Origin: Pararge aegeria
Taxonomy: Eukaryota > Arthropoda > Insecta > Lepidoptera > Nymphalidae
DNA length: 64,000 nucleotides
Direction: 5' to 3'
Assembly (NCBI RefSeq): GCF_905163445.1
Contig: NC_053190.1
Coordinates: 6,078,501 to 6,142,500, forward strand
Shown here one piece after another: positions 50,640 to 61,713 of this stretch. Each line of letters opens with the position of its first letter. The stretch's first letter is position 1. Both the position numbers and the translations under genes were made by a program. The notes below the pieces were generated by a model. That model made no database searches. It saw only the letters and a program-made list of their open reading frames with translations, and was not told the origin of the DNA.

Positions 50640-50941
50640 TGGTGTGAAACTGCCCGTCGATATGAACTCTATAAATATATCTAAAAAGAGAAAGTGTGTG
50701 GGTATTTGTCGTATAGGCTCCGAAACGGCTGGACCGATTTCAATGAAACTTTCAGGGAATCTCCGGATTGATCTGGCGAGTAATCCTGTAAAGTTTCGTG
50801 ACGATCAGAACACTCCTATTTTTGAACTGTCAAATACATAATATATTATGACACTTAAATTAAAAATTTAATGATGTAAGTTTATTGTTTAAATAAAATA
50901 AAGCAAAATCTAGCCCGGCGAAGCGGGCTGGGTACGCTAGT
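50640..50941 (+). mobile_element. Helitron 3' end
   Basis: It ends in the hairpin AGCCCG (50912-50917) / CGGGCT (50924-50929), then eight bases, then CTAG (50937-50940) before T. This is the standard Helitron 3' signature. The interior (CGAAACGGCTGGACCGATTT) is typical of lepidopteran copies. The 5' boundary is not visible. Confidence 0.7.
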
Positions 50942-50999
50942 AATTTTTTAATCATGTATATATAATACCCATAATTATATGTTTATACTACATGCATTA

Positions 51000-51492
51000 T
51001 TATGTTTATACTCGTCCAAAATCCCTCAGTGCCTGAAGACTAAAGTCTTCGAACAGTGCGTGTTGCCAGTGATGACTTACGGATCAGAGACATGGTCGCT
51101 AACTATGGGCCTCATAAGAAGGCTCAGAGTCACTCAGCGGGCGATGGAGAGAGCTATGTTAGGAGTGTCTCTACGTGATCAAATCAGAAATGAGGAGATC
51201 CGTAGAAGAACTAGAGTTACCGACATAGCTCAGCGAGTTGCGAAGCTGAAGTGACAATGGGCGGGGCACATAGCTCGGAGAACCGATGGACGTTGGGGTC
51301 TTAAGGTGCTGGAATGGCGACCCCGTACCGGTAAACGCAGCGTAGGTCGGCCCCAAACGAGGTGGACAGATGACATCAGGAGAGTAGCTGGGAGCCGTTG
51401 GAGGCAAGCGGCCCAGGACCGTGCATTGTGGAACTCCCTACAAAAGACCTATGTCCAGCAGTGGACGTCAATTGGTTGAGATGATGATGATT
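51000..51492 (+). pseudogene. RTE-type LINE 3' fragment, dead
   Basis: The frame from about 51003 carries VLPVMTYGSETWSLT and a following region with RAMERAMLG and RVAKLK. This is the C-terminal part of the reverse-transcriptase ORF of RTE-like elements. A TGA at 51252 interrupts where relatives have Trp. After it the frame resumes (QWAGHIARRTDGRW) to about 51480, ending in GATGATGATGATT. It is 5'-truncated and not functional. Related tails are at 57530-57675 (+), 61890-62170 (-) and 27206/27700 (+). Confidence 0.8.
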
Positions 51493-51844
51493 ATGATGAC
51501 TACATGCATTTGTATTTTTATCACAAACCGCCTTAACTTAACCGCCTGACGGAAATTTATATTTGTTGATGATGTGAAGTAAGTGATGTTTTAAAAGTAT
51601 TATGCAATATGATACGCATTGTCACCTTTCTACATATAAATAATTTAGCTGTTTTTCTTATCTCGGAAAAGGATCACGAAATTTCTCAGTAAAATATTAC
51701 AGAAACCCCTGCGATTACAAAGTTTAGTTTTGAAGAAACATGATCAATATTCTGCTCACCATTTTTTTAAAACCAATTTAAAGTTACTTATTGTTATAGT
51801 TATAAATAACAAATAAAAAGATATTTCTAATTTTATTATTTTCA

Positions 51845-52290
51845 CTGGGATGGTTTGGTGGGAGGCATCCGCCATGGCTAGTTACCACCCTAGCGAAAAG
51901 AGGTGCCGCTAAGTCTTTAAGCTTTCTGGAATGATGTTGCGTAGTAACCGTTTAGGGGTTCAATATAATTGCCATACTCCCTAACAGGTCAGCCCGCTAC
52001 CATCTTAGACTGCATTATCATTTACCACCAGGTGAGATGCAGTCACGGGCTTATTTGTAGTGGAATAAAAAAGTTAAAAATAATAACCAAACGCAACTAA
52101 ATTCGATTCCTTTTCTTTTAACTAATATTTGACGAACAAAGCGGATGACCCACCTGATGGTAAGTGGAAAACCATGGCCTATAAAGAGCTTTCGCAGGGC
52201 ATGCAAGGAACATGTCCTCCAAAGTGCCGCCTTGTGTCCATCAACCTGAGACGTAGAGTTAAGCATATGCATGTATCATATACGACTCAA
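51845..52290 (+). mobile_element. SINE family-3 body followed by another dispersed repeat
   Basis: 51845-52075 has CATCCGCCATGGCTAGTTAC and GTGAGATGCAGTCACGGGCT, with an A-rich end. 52130-52270 has CACCTGATGGTAAGTGG and GGGCATGCAAGGAACATGTC. Confidence 0.55.
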
Positions 52291-52435
52291 CACCATCGAT
52301 GTTGCAGTAAGGACAGCCACAGAATAGATAATAAAATGACACGATAGCTTTGTAATTTCACTGATAAAAAAAAATACTACTATCTGATAATTCATGCGCC
52401 TTGCCCAATATACTCATCTATTTCCACTAAAAGTG

Positions 52436-52450
52436 TGGGTGTGTATGTGC

Positions 52451-52488
<38 letters not shown>
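52436..52488. repeat. (GT)n microsatellite
   Basis: Interrupted, then pure GT dinucleotide run between genes A and B. Confidence 0.9.
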
Positions 52489-52928
52489 ATCATACATCGC
52501 GCATAGATAACCCGATTTTTATTTTGTTTTTTTGGTTTGAAAGATGAATTAGTCGGGAATGTTTTTAGCTGTTTGATGAAATCGATCAAAGATGGCCGCC
52601 GCCACAAAATGACGGATTAACTGCTTTCACAACTACCTCAATATGGGTATAAAATAAAAGTTCTTGGCTAGTAGAATTCTATGACAAATTTCAAATCGAG
52701 GATGGTCGCCACCACAAAACAATCTTTTTAAATTTAACTGTCTATATCATATATATTTTCATAGTTAAATTAGGTATTTGGATAAAATATCGATTCCTGC
52801 GAAAAAGCGAGTAATCTTCTGATAACAAATCTTTTTATTAGGCTGATAGTAATGATATCTACAAGTAAATATTAGGTGTATAACTTAAACGATCGATGTT
52901 ATTTTGTGCTCAGCAGTAATAGTGAAAC

Positions 52929-55900
52929 ATGAAAAAGATTACCATAGGTTTATTCGTTATACTGGGACTATTAGTGGGTGCTGGCTTAGGCGTCCTCATC
53001 TGGTGGCTAATTCCCAATGAAAACGTTTATGAAACTATTCGTAAGTATGATTCAGTTTTTTATAGAATTTTGGATAGAAGCAGGCGTTACTTTGCAGAAC
53101 TCCATGATATACAATGAAAATCAAGTAATTTGCTAAGCACTACGAAAAGCGGGAGAATTTGTACGGTGTAATTTACAACTTCTTCAATCCTTATACCCTA
53201 TAGGTACTAAACACATCTTCGGCAATGTACTCTCTACGCACGTTTCGCTCTGACACCGGAGCATCCTCAGGAGATGATGTCTTTACAATGTCAAATTTTT
53301 AAGTTGAGAATGCTACTGTGAACATAGTAAATTAAGCTTGATTTTCATTGTATTTGAAATTTTCAGTTATTCATATAAGAAATTCTTATTTGATAGTCCC
53401 GCGTGATCGAAATATCGACGTAAAATACATTACAAGAAATCTCAGGCACTATGAAGTATTAAAAAAGACAACTTTTTTCATTTCTATTTGAAGATAGATC
53501 CTTTCTTTTTAAAACTTTAAAAAACTACTAATTTTATATTATAAACATAATTTTTCGTGGACGAAAATTTATTATTTATTATTTTTTAATCTACTTACTA
53601 CAAGTTAGACCTTGGCTGCTGGCCTCATTTCCGCTAAATCGCCCAACGGAAAGTCTTTGTCCGTGGGGTGGAAACTAGGCATAACCTAGGCAAAGCCTCC
53701 GACCAGACTAAGAGTCTGGTCTGTAAAATTACGCAGACATCATTTAAATATTATTAACTCTACTGAAACTCTATAGTTTAAGAAGATGGGATATGTAAAG
53801 TCTAGTCAGTACCTTACCTTATTTTACTTAGACATAATTTAACTATTATTAACTCTACTTCCAGTTTTAGAAGGCGGTATAGGTGATGTTAAATCAACCG
53901 CAGCCTTCACAAGAATTCATGGACATGGTGATATGTTTTGGTGGTTCTACCCGACCCTCGCGGATTCACCAACACGCCGCCCTGTTATTTTATGGCTACA
54001 TGGAATAACTGAGACACCATCGAGCTTTCTTGCCAACTTTGGCATGTTTGGCCCCTATGACAAAAACTTAAACAGAAGGAGCGATTCGTGGGTTTGTATA
54101 ATATTTATATATAAGAAGAAAAAAACAAATAGTCTTTTAATATTGGATAGAAGCAGGCGTTACTTCGCGGGATTCCATGATATATTATGAAAATTATGCT
54201 TAATTGGCTATACTCCGCGATAATAATTAGCATTGTTTAAACTAAAGATTATTCATTGTAAAGTCAACATTTCCTGAGGATGCTCCGGTGCTGTAGCGAA
54301 ACGTGCGTAGAGAATACATTGTCGAAGATCGTTTTGGTGTGGAGTATAAAGATTGAAGTAATTATAAATTACACCATACAGATTCTCCTGATTTTAATAA
54401 AACTTAAATAGAAGAGAGGACTTAGTGGCTTGTATCATAAAGCGAAATTAAATTTATACATTTAAAAACTATAAATCTACCTCAGAAACCTTTCTTTTCT
54501 TACTCAACTAGATACTGTTTCTACAATTGGATTTTAATTTTTCTCTGGGAAATACGAATGAACAGATAACGCAACATAAACTATAAATAGTAATACTCAA
54601 ATAACGTCAATATAAAATAAATATTCAAACAATGACTGCAAAATCCGTAAATTAAGGTATACCCTTATTTTCTTGGTCATGTCTTTTCAATTTCCTTTCT
54701 CTTTCAGGTTAATGAGTACAACTTATTATTCGTCGATGCACCTTTAGGGACGGGTTTTAGTACAAGTAACATACCACAGAACAGTTCAACAGCAGAGTTC
54801 CCGGGCGTGGACCAAAATGGTATTCCATAATAATATTACAAGCTTTAAAAGTACATTAATTAGGTATATCTTTGTCTCAATAATTATTATACTTAAATCA
54901 ATACATTTATATTAACTATTTTCAGCTGAGTATTTGTTCAGAACACTACAGTCATTTTACGATGTACACGAAGAATATAGATTTGCACCGCTTTATATTT
55001 GTAGCCAGGGAGACGGATCACAACTTGCTCTTGCTTTGACTCTTAAAATAGTTTCCGAGGTATGTTAAACTGAATTCTTTCTACGTTAATTATTTTAGCA
55101 CTTGTAAGAGATATCAATGAAATATATGAAATATATAAGTACGGGTTTTAAATAAATTTCAGTTGCACTTTTACCATTTGTTTATATTTGCGCTATAGTT
55201 GTAGGACCTAAATATAATAAAATGAAAAATTAATGAAATAAACTTTTATTTGAGTATGCAACTACAGTTCATAAGACTTTACTATACTAGTACTGCAAAT
55301 CTTATTACATTAAAAGCCATTTGTTTTCAGGAAGTAATCTGGACAAGTGTTAGAGGTATCATTTTAGGTAGTCCTGTTATTTCGCCAGCTTTAGCTCTTA
55401 CAAAGTTAGGGTTTTATTTAAACCAGCTTGGCTACGTCGACAGTAAGGGGAAAGCAACTATCGAGAGTTTCTCTGAGCAAACAAACTCATTGGTTCAATC
55501 AGAGGCGTTTCAAGAAGCTTTCGATCAGTTTACCTCGCTCGGAAATTTTGTTAATGAAAAAACTGGGGCCGTAGCTGTTAATTTAGCTCACATTGTTGAA
55601 AAATTAACTCGTGATTCTTCTAATCGAGGTAAGTAACGTTTTATTCAAGATATAATAAGTAAGACAGTGGAATATACGACAGCACTATGAACGCAATAAA
55701 TAGCTAGAACATCTTTGCCTAAAGGTCATGAAATAATGTGCAGTAAATAGTAGACTGTTGAACGAGATGGAAAGTAGTCCCGTTTACACCCGAGACCCAC
55801 CCGTTCATATCCCCCAAATATTCGAGGATATGAACGGGTAGTTTTCCTGATTTTAACTTACTACTGTTCATATCAATGATGAGGAAAGACACGGAAAAGG

Positions 55901-58900
55901 AAGAAAAATCTGAATAAAATTTCTTCATCGCAACTTTTTTTTATGTCACCACTTTAAGATAGAACTACAGGATTTACAGGCGCACTATTTTGACACTTTT
56001 AGTTACTTTTTTTGAACACTATATTCAAAGTAATTAATAGATTAATTTAAACTTATATTTTTGTTTCAGATTATTTCGGAGAAAAAGCTTACCTTGGAAG
56101 TGTATTTCACTCTCACATAAACTATTTTATGGACACTGTAGTGGCGCCTGCTCTAGGCATCTCGGAAACCGTTAAGTATGATAGCCAGCGAGAGGCAGTG
56201 GTGCGAGCTTTTGGAAGCTCATATATGAAACCTATTGTAGATAAAGGTAACATTGAAGATTCGCATTCCCGAAAATCTACAAATCGCATATTTGTCTTGT
56301 TCATGTTTATTTCGGTGTGAATATCGCAACGTTGTGAAATCCTACTTCTTACTCGTCCAAGAATAGAAGTACGCAGAACTTTGCTACGTTTAACGCGTTC
56401 TAAAAAATGAACTATAACCCCAAATACAACCCATTCAGGACCAGAAATTATTAATCCTGAGTATTTCAATTGTCAATCTAAGTTCCAAATTTTCGGACCA
56501 ACGGACCTTATTACAAACATTCATGCCATAACCAATCCAATTCAATGTTGAGAGTTGAAAACTGAAAAAGTTATATAACAGATTTCTTGTATTTGATAGC
56601 TCAGACCTTAGTTTGAGAGATTATCTGGTCTAGTCTGGTAGAAGGTTTCGGCCGTGGCTAGTTACCACCATACCGAGGAAGACGTTGAAATTGATTAGGG
56701 GAACTTAACATGACCGCTATACCCTTAACAAGTTAGCCTGTTACCATCTTAGACTGCCAACAGGTGCCAACAGTCAAGGGCGCAGATCTAACTTGTAGTG
56801 GAATAAAAATAAAATAAAAAAAGCTACCTGGTAACTGGATTTCGTATCCTTAACCAATTACACGACACAATAATTATTTTTGCACTTGGACAATGTTGTC
56901 CTTAAAAATGTTATAACACTTTTTTATCTATTTCGATACATGTAAATAACATATAATTTTATTTCAGTGGAACACATTCTTAAAAACACAAACTTGGAAG
57001 TCAATATTTACAATGGCAACCTAGATGCTGTGTCTAACACTCCCGGTAAATTTTTCTTTGTATTTATATATTTTTTTTAAAAATAGTTATAGGGTATGTG
57101 ATATAATTCAAGCATTATAAATGAAAATAAATCCTGTGCGGACAATTAGTTTTCCCGGTATAAAAAGAAACCTAACTCCGTCTCTTGTAAGAGTAACAAT
57201 CGCATTACGAAATAATTATGTCTACCATTTTATCGTCCTATTTGTATGAGACGAGAAAATGGTTATACGCGCGCGCGCCACCCATCTTAACCACAGGATG
57301 CAAGTTATATCCATTAAATTTTTTTCCAGCTATAAAGTGTTGCATTGATGACAAAATCTATATTTTTAAACCCCCAGGGTTACCTAGTCTCTCTTCTGGA
57401 ATAAAAACTATTAATAATGCTATCACATACGAATGATGCGATCTATATTTACCAAATTTCATTCAATTTGAGGTGCACAGTTTAAACCAAACATATAGAT
57501 AACCAACAAACAAACAAACAGACACAATGCAGGCGTCCCCACTCTGGAAAGCATATATGAAACCCACCACACACAACGAGGTGGACAGACGAAATCGCAG
57601 TGTGTTACTGGATACAAGCGACATAAAATATTTATGTCCAGCAGTGGACGATGCGTGGTTGAGATGATGATGATAAAGCAATTATGACGTCATGAAAAAC
57701 CAATATGGCAGAAATAACTTATATGTTAATTGTTCTCAGTAAAAACATTCATAAGTTATTCTACAGTGTAAACGCAATCACTGACAGCAACATTATTTTA
57801 TAGGTCAATTAGAATGGGTTAACCAACTATCATGGTCAGGACAGGCAGAGTTTTTAAATACCTCAAGAACAACCATAGCTGTTAATCGACTAATTGAAGG
57901 CTACTCCCGAGAGTCGAGAAGGCTCCGATTTTACTGGATAAACGTCGCCGGACAATTGGTAAAGCCTAAACTGGTTCTTTCAATTAAATTATTTCCCTAA
58001 GTAGAAGTATAAATCAGTTGAAAACGGTGCGGTGTGATCAAATTGCGATGATGCAAATCAGTCGATTGCGATACAACACTGATGGGTAACCTACACGTTG
58101 CTTACTCGTCGTTATCACCGAAACGCATTATTTGATAGCGACATGTTGTCAACTATCGGATTGACTGTTTATTTTTATTTATTTATTTATTAAGGACACT
58201 AACAATATACATATATACCATATACAGTAATAAACTTGTACAATATTCTACACATTCACTTATACGTACATCGATTTCATGTGACCATGGCATTCACAAA
58301 AAAAATGACATTTAAACACACCAAAAATAATCAAAGGAATAGCTGTTGTTTACGTAATCTATCTTAAGGGAGGGCTCACCGATAGATAAGCGATAAGCTT
58401 TTTTTTAAATACTGGGTTAGTATTGGGAAATGTGTCGATGCCAGGTAATAACCGAAATATTACGTTGTATTCAGCACATATGCGGCTATGAGCGCTTGCT
58501 TACCGAGATGCGTCCTAGCGAAATGTATACGTATGAAAGGTTTTTTTGTGTTGGAATTGTACAATAACGGGGATATCTACATAGGAAGATAGATCCGTTC
58601 AAGTAAATTGCTGCACTTTATTTTATTGTGTATTATTTTATACAAAAAACACAAAATGTTGGAAAAGTTAGTGTATTGTGCAGCTGGTAAAAATCCATTT
58701 CTAATACCAATAGCTAAGTGTGTATTTCAAAAAAAGCGGACCTACAAATGGTGTGGGGCAATACATCTTGATGACGCAGATTACTTAAATTTAAACTAAA
58801 GCTTTTGAGCAAGACCCATATTTTTTAATTTGTACCTATCAGTGGCGTGCTTAGAGGATATGCACAGGGTATGCAGATGATATAAAATTAAGAAAATCTC

Positions 58901-59272
58901 GAGTTCGAGTTAAAAAAAACTTAAAGATCGGCATTGTAAAGTTATAAAAAGTATTTATAACTAGTACTGGAGATTTTCTTCATTTTATATGAATCTGCAT
59001 GCCCTGTGCAAACCCTCTATGCACGCCATTGGTACCTATACTTTAATGCCCCATCAGTATATCCCGTTTCCAATTGTTTTTGTTTGTTTATAGTAATAAT
59101 TGACGGACCAAGCAGAGTACCATAAGCAGAAAACTATTGCCTATTAATAGAGCAATACTTCCCACGGCTAGATATACATATATTTTTTTTTAATTATTAT
59201 TTTATTTAACAGGTTCCACTCGACAACCCCGTTGGAATAAGAAGAGTTCTCAGTAGGATAACTAATAGATAG
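52929..59272 (+). CDS. Catalytically dead, membrane-anchored serine carboxypeptidase-like gene B
   Basis: Nine coding exons: 52929-53040, 53865-54091, 54708-54819, 54926-55059, 55331-55628, 56070-56246, 56968-57045, 57804-57958, 59213-59272. All GT/AG, phases match, 450 residues, no stop. Exons 7 and 8 have the same lengths as in gene A (78 and 155 bp), showing common descent. The N-terminus (residues 4-26, TIGLFVILGLLVGAG onward to WWLI) is a long hydrophobic segment preceded by two Lys. It looks like a type II signal-anchor rather than a cleaved signal. The active site is lost: the Ser position is Gly179 (CSQGDGS against FGQSYGG), the His position is Gln430 (AGQL against AGHV), and the GGPG oxyanion motif is replaced around 84-91. 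Asp373 (NGNLD) remains. The open frame and good splice sites argue for a working pseudoenzyme rather than a pseudogene. The partner or role is unknown. Confidence 0.85.
53041..53864. other. Intron 1 of gene B with dispersed repeat
   Basis: 53065-53290 contains AGCAGGCGTTACTTTGCAGA, CTACGCACGTTTCGCTCTGA and GGAGCATCCTCAGGAGATGA. The same element recurs inverted and rearranged in intron 2 (54130-54410). Confidence 0.55.
54092..54707. other. Intron 2 of gene B with the same dispersed repeat
   Basis: 54140-54190 is GATAGAAGCAGGCGTTACTT in the same sense as intron 1. 54270-54400 is the other half, inverted (TCCTGAGGATGCTCCGGTGC, AAACGTGCGTAGAGAATACA, AATTACACCATACAGATT). Confidence 0.55.
56247..56967. 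other. Intron 6 of gene B with SINE family-3 body
   Basis: 56625-56815 has AAGGTTTCGGCCGTGGCTAG and TTACCATCTTAGACTGCCAA, ending AGTGGAATAAAAATAAAA. The frame at 56122-56469 on the minus strand is a shadow over exon 6 and intron. Confidence 0.5.
57046..57803. other. Intron 7 of gene B with RTE LINE tail
   Basis: 57570-57675 has AACGAGGTGGACAGACGAAA, ATGTCCAGCAGTGGACGATG and the GATGATGATGAT end. Confidence 0.6.
57959..59212. other. Intron 8 of gene B
   Basis: It contains the hAT MITE at 58840-59031 and a likely retrotransposon tail near 58165-58400 (TTTATTTATTTATTAAGGAC). Nothing coding was recognised. Confidence 0.5.
58840..59031. mobile_element. hAT-type MITE, copy 3
   Basis: CAGTGGCGTGC to GCACGCCATTG ends, with an interior like the copy at 7191-7395. 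Perfect 8-bp duplications GTACCTAT are at 58832-58839 and 59032-59039. It lies in the last intron of carboxypeptidase gene B. Confidence 0.85.
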
Positions 59273-59796
59273 TAAATATATATTTATTGGCAGTTTGTTT
59301 TTCTTTTGAATCCTTTATAAAATAATAAGTAAGAGCAATTTGAAGAATTATTTAGATGCAGCTCATCACAAGTGGGGGGCAGGGGAATCTGGCAGAAAAC
59401 TTTTATCTTCTATCTCGAACAACTTGTGGTTTAGGATGAAAAGTATGTTTTATTTTAATCTAGAGTATCAGCTATTTTACAAAATTGAACTCAAATACTT
59501 TTAGTATTCTTTGCGCGAATCGCACAAACCAACAGACAAACAGAATAAATTCTAAAATTGCATTTTGGCGTTTTATTACTTATTTCTAAAGTCTCCCAGT
59601 TCCAATCCTAGTTACAATCCAATCCTAGGCACAAAGTTGACTAGACTAGCTGTCTATGATTTTATTTTATGAGTATAAAAGGCAGGGTAAATAGGATTTC
59701 AATAGGGAATTCCGATGTCAAAGATGCACCTCGCTTTGGTGGCCACGTTGAGGAGAAAATGTTAGTTAAAAGTGGAGCAAGATAAATATTTTTTTT

Positions 59797-59971
59797 AAAG
59801 TAAGCGTAGCTTGTGTTATGGGTACTAAGATGACTGATGAATATTTTTATGATGATGACACTGAAAAACATTCATGTTCATCACACCAACATTTTCCAGT
59901 TGTGGGAAACGAACCCACGGCCTTGGACTCAGAAACCAGGGGCGCTGCCTACTGCGCCAATCGGCCGTCTG
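59797..59971 (-). mobile_element. tRNA-derived SINE (family 2), internally shortened
   Basis: Minus-strand head TTGGCGCAGTAGGCAGCGCC, a B-box variant GTGGGTTCGTTTCCCACAAC and body to ACACAAGCTACGCTTAC. About 50 bp of the body is missing compared with 27325-27579. Confidence 0.7.
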
Positions 59972-60193
59972 TCTAACACAGTCGTATCGATTCTTTAAAA
60001 ATAGGCGGGAACGCTCCCCAAAATGAGCGGCTCCAAAGTAAAGTCTAATACGTGTTGAAAGCCTATTAATACACACAGTAACATCAGTCTTATAACACAT
60101 AAGACATGTTAAATTTTGTATTTCAATCTGAGTGAAAGCTCCAGAGATTAGTGCGTTCAAACAAAAAAAAATAACCATTAAACGACGTAAGAA

Positions 60194-60236
60194 GTAAGAA
60201 CAACAAACAATAATTATTATTGTTTGTTGTTCTTAC
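60194..60236. repeat. Perfect hairpin, 20-bp arms with 3-nt loop
   Basis: GTAAGAACAACAAACAATAA, then TTA, then its exact reverse complement. Confidence 0.9.
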
Positions 60237-61713
60237 GCTACACAATACAGATTTTACTCCGATAATGAAGTATCCTCGGAGCTGGAAATATTGGCTCTAC
60301 AAAGTAGCGAAGTCTTTTCAATCCCTAGGAAATCATGCCAGCAAAAGTCTAGTGATATAACTATAACATACATAATTTTTTAGCGGTGCACGTCTGACAG
60401 CGACAACTATATATTATTTAGAAATCTCGAGATGTAGCAGCCCGCAGCACTGAGACCGATGAAAATGACGACGGTTTGAGTTTGTAACTGAAGTTGGTGG
60501 CTCGGTTTTGAAAATTGGCGCGTTGGGGCATAAGGTCACGTCATCGGTGTTTTTCGAGATTCCTCATCGCGCCGCTTTACATAGGTTTACAGAGTTAGAC
60601 CTATGTGTATGTGTGGTAGTATGGTAAAAAAGAAGAGAGAGCCTAGTGCCAGCACGCATGTCTTACTTTTCGTAAAATATAACTTGCATAGCGGTTAAAG
60701 AAAACATCTTTAGGCAACCTTCATACCTGAAAGTTCTCTGAAATGTTATCGTGAGTGAGTGCAGCCTACCAATCCACACTGGGCCCAGTGCCAGCATTGT
60801 GGACTACTGCCTAAACCCTTTATTCAAAGAGCAGACCGGTACCCTAACCAGTAATAGGTAAATAATGACAATGATGAATCGAGTGGCATTAGATGAATTA
60901 TCCATTTACGTAAGGTTCATGTAAACACCTGTGGATACCATGTATTTCATGGAACCCGCTTTGAACAAAATAGTAAGGGACAGAATGTAGTAAATCAAAT
61001 ACAGTCACAGAATAGATAATCTATTAGTATGACCGTAGAGCTACTCGTATTTAATTATACTGATAACGAAATACTGTTATCCGATAATTCATGCGTATTG
61101 CCCAATAACCTCACCTATTTCCACTAAATAGCTGCTGCCACTTGGTTTTTGTATCCAATTGAGAAACGAACTTAGGTGAAGGAAATGTGACGCTGAAATA
61201 TGAATGTCTATGGAACTAAAATTAGAATTCCTATACATCATCATCGTTAACCCATTACTCGCCTTCTACAGGGCGCGGGTCTATTCCCAGAATGGGAAGG
61301 GCTCACACGCCGTTGAGAGCATAATGGAGAACTCTCAGGCATGCAGGTTTCCTCACGTTTTCCTTCTTCGTTCCTTCCTTTCTCCTGACAGGGGATATAG
61401 TCGGGGGATATACTTTATGTCTCCTGCCCTGCTGGATGGCTGGTATTCCTTAACCATAAGTTTCCCCAGAACATTTTTTTAGAGTTCAAAAAAATAGAAG
61501 TACTTGACATAAAATATTAAGTTGAATTAACTTAATACTTACCATTTTTTTTTGAACTCGGTTAATCATTATCTTATATTGATTCAGTCATTTCTTTAAT
61601 CTATTTTATCTATATTAGGTGTACTGAATTATTTTATATTGATTGATAATAATCTTAAATATCTGTCAGGCTCGTCGTCTTTTATTCGTGTTAAGACCGC
61701 AGAACACTACAAT

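Larger units (their letters stand above)
59273..61713. other. Intergenic between genes B and C
   Basis: Contents: truncated family-2 SINE (59797-59971, -), a perfect hairpin (60194-60236), family-1 SINE bodies at about 60680-60880 and 61236-61370 (the latter on the minus strand), and a GC-richer unassigned stretch near 60440-60660. The 5' UTR of gene C (from about 61670) matches that of gene A. Confidence 0.5.
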
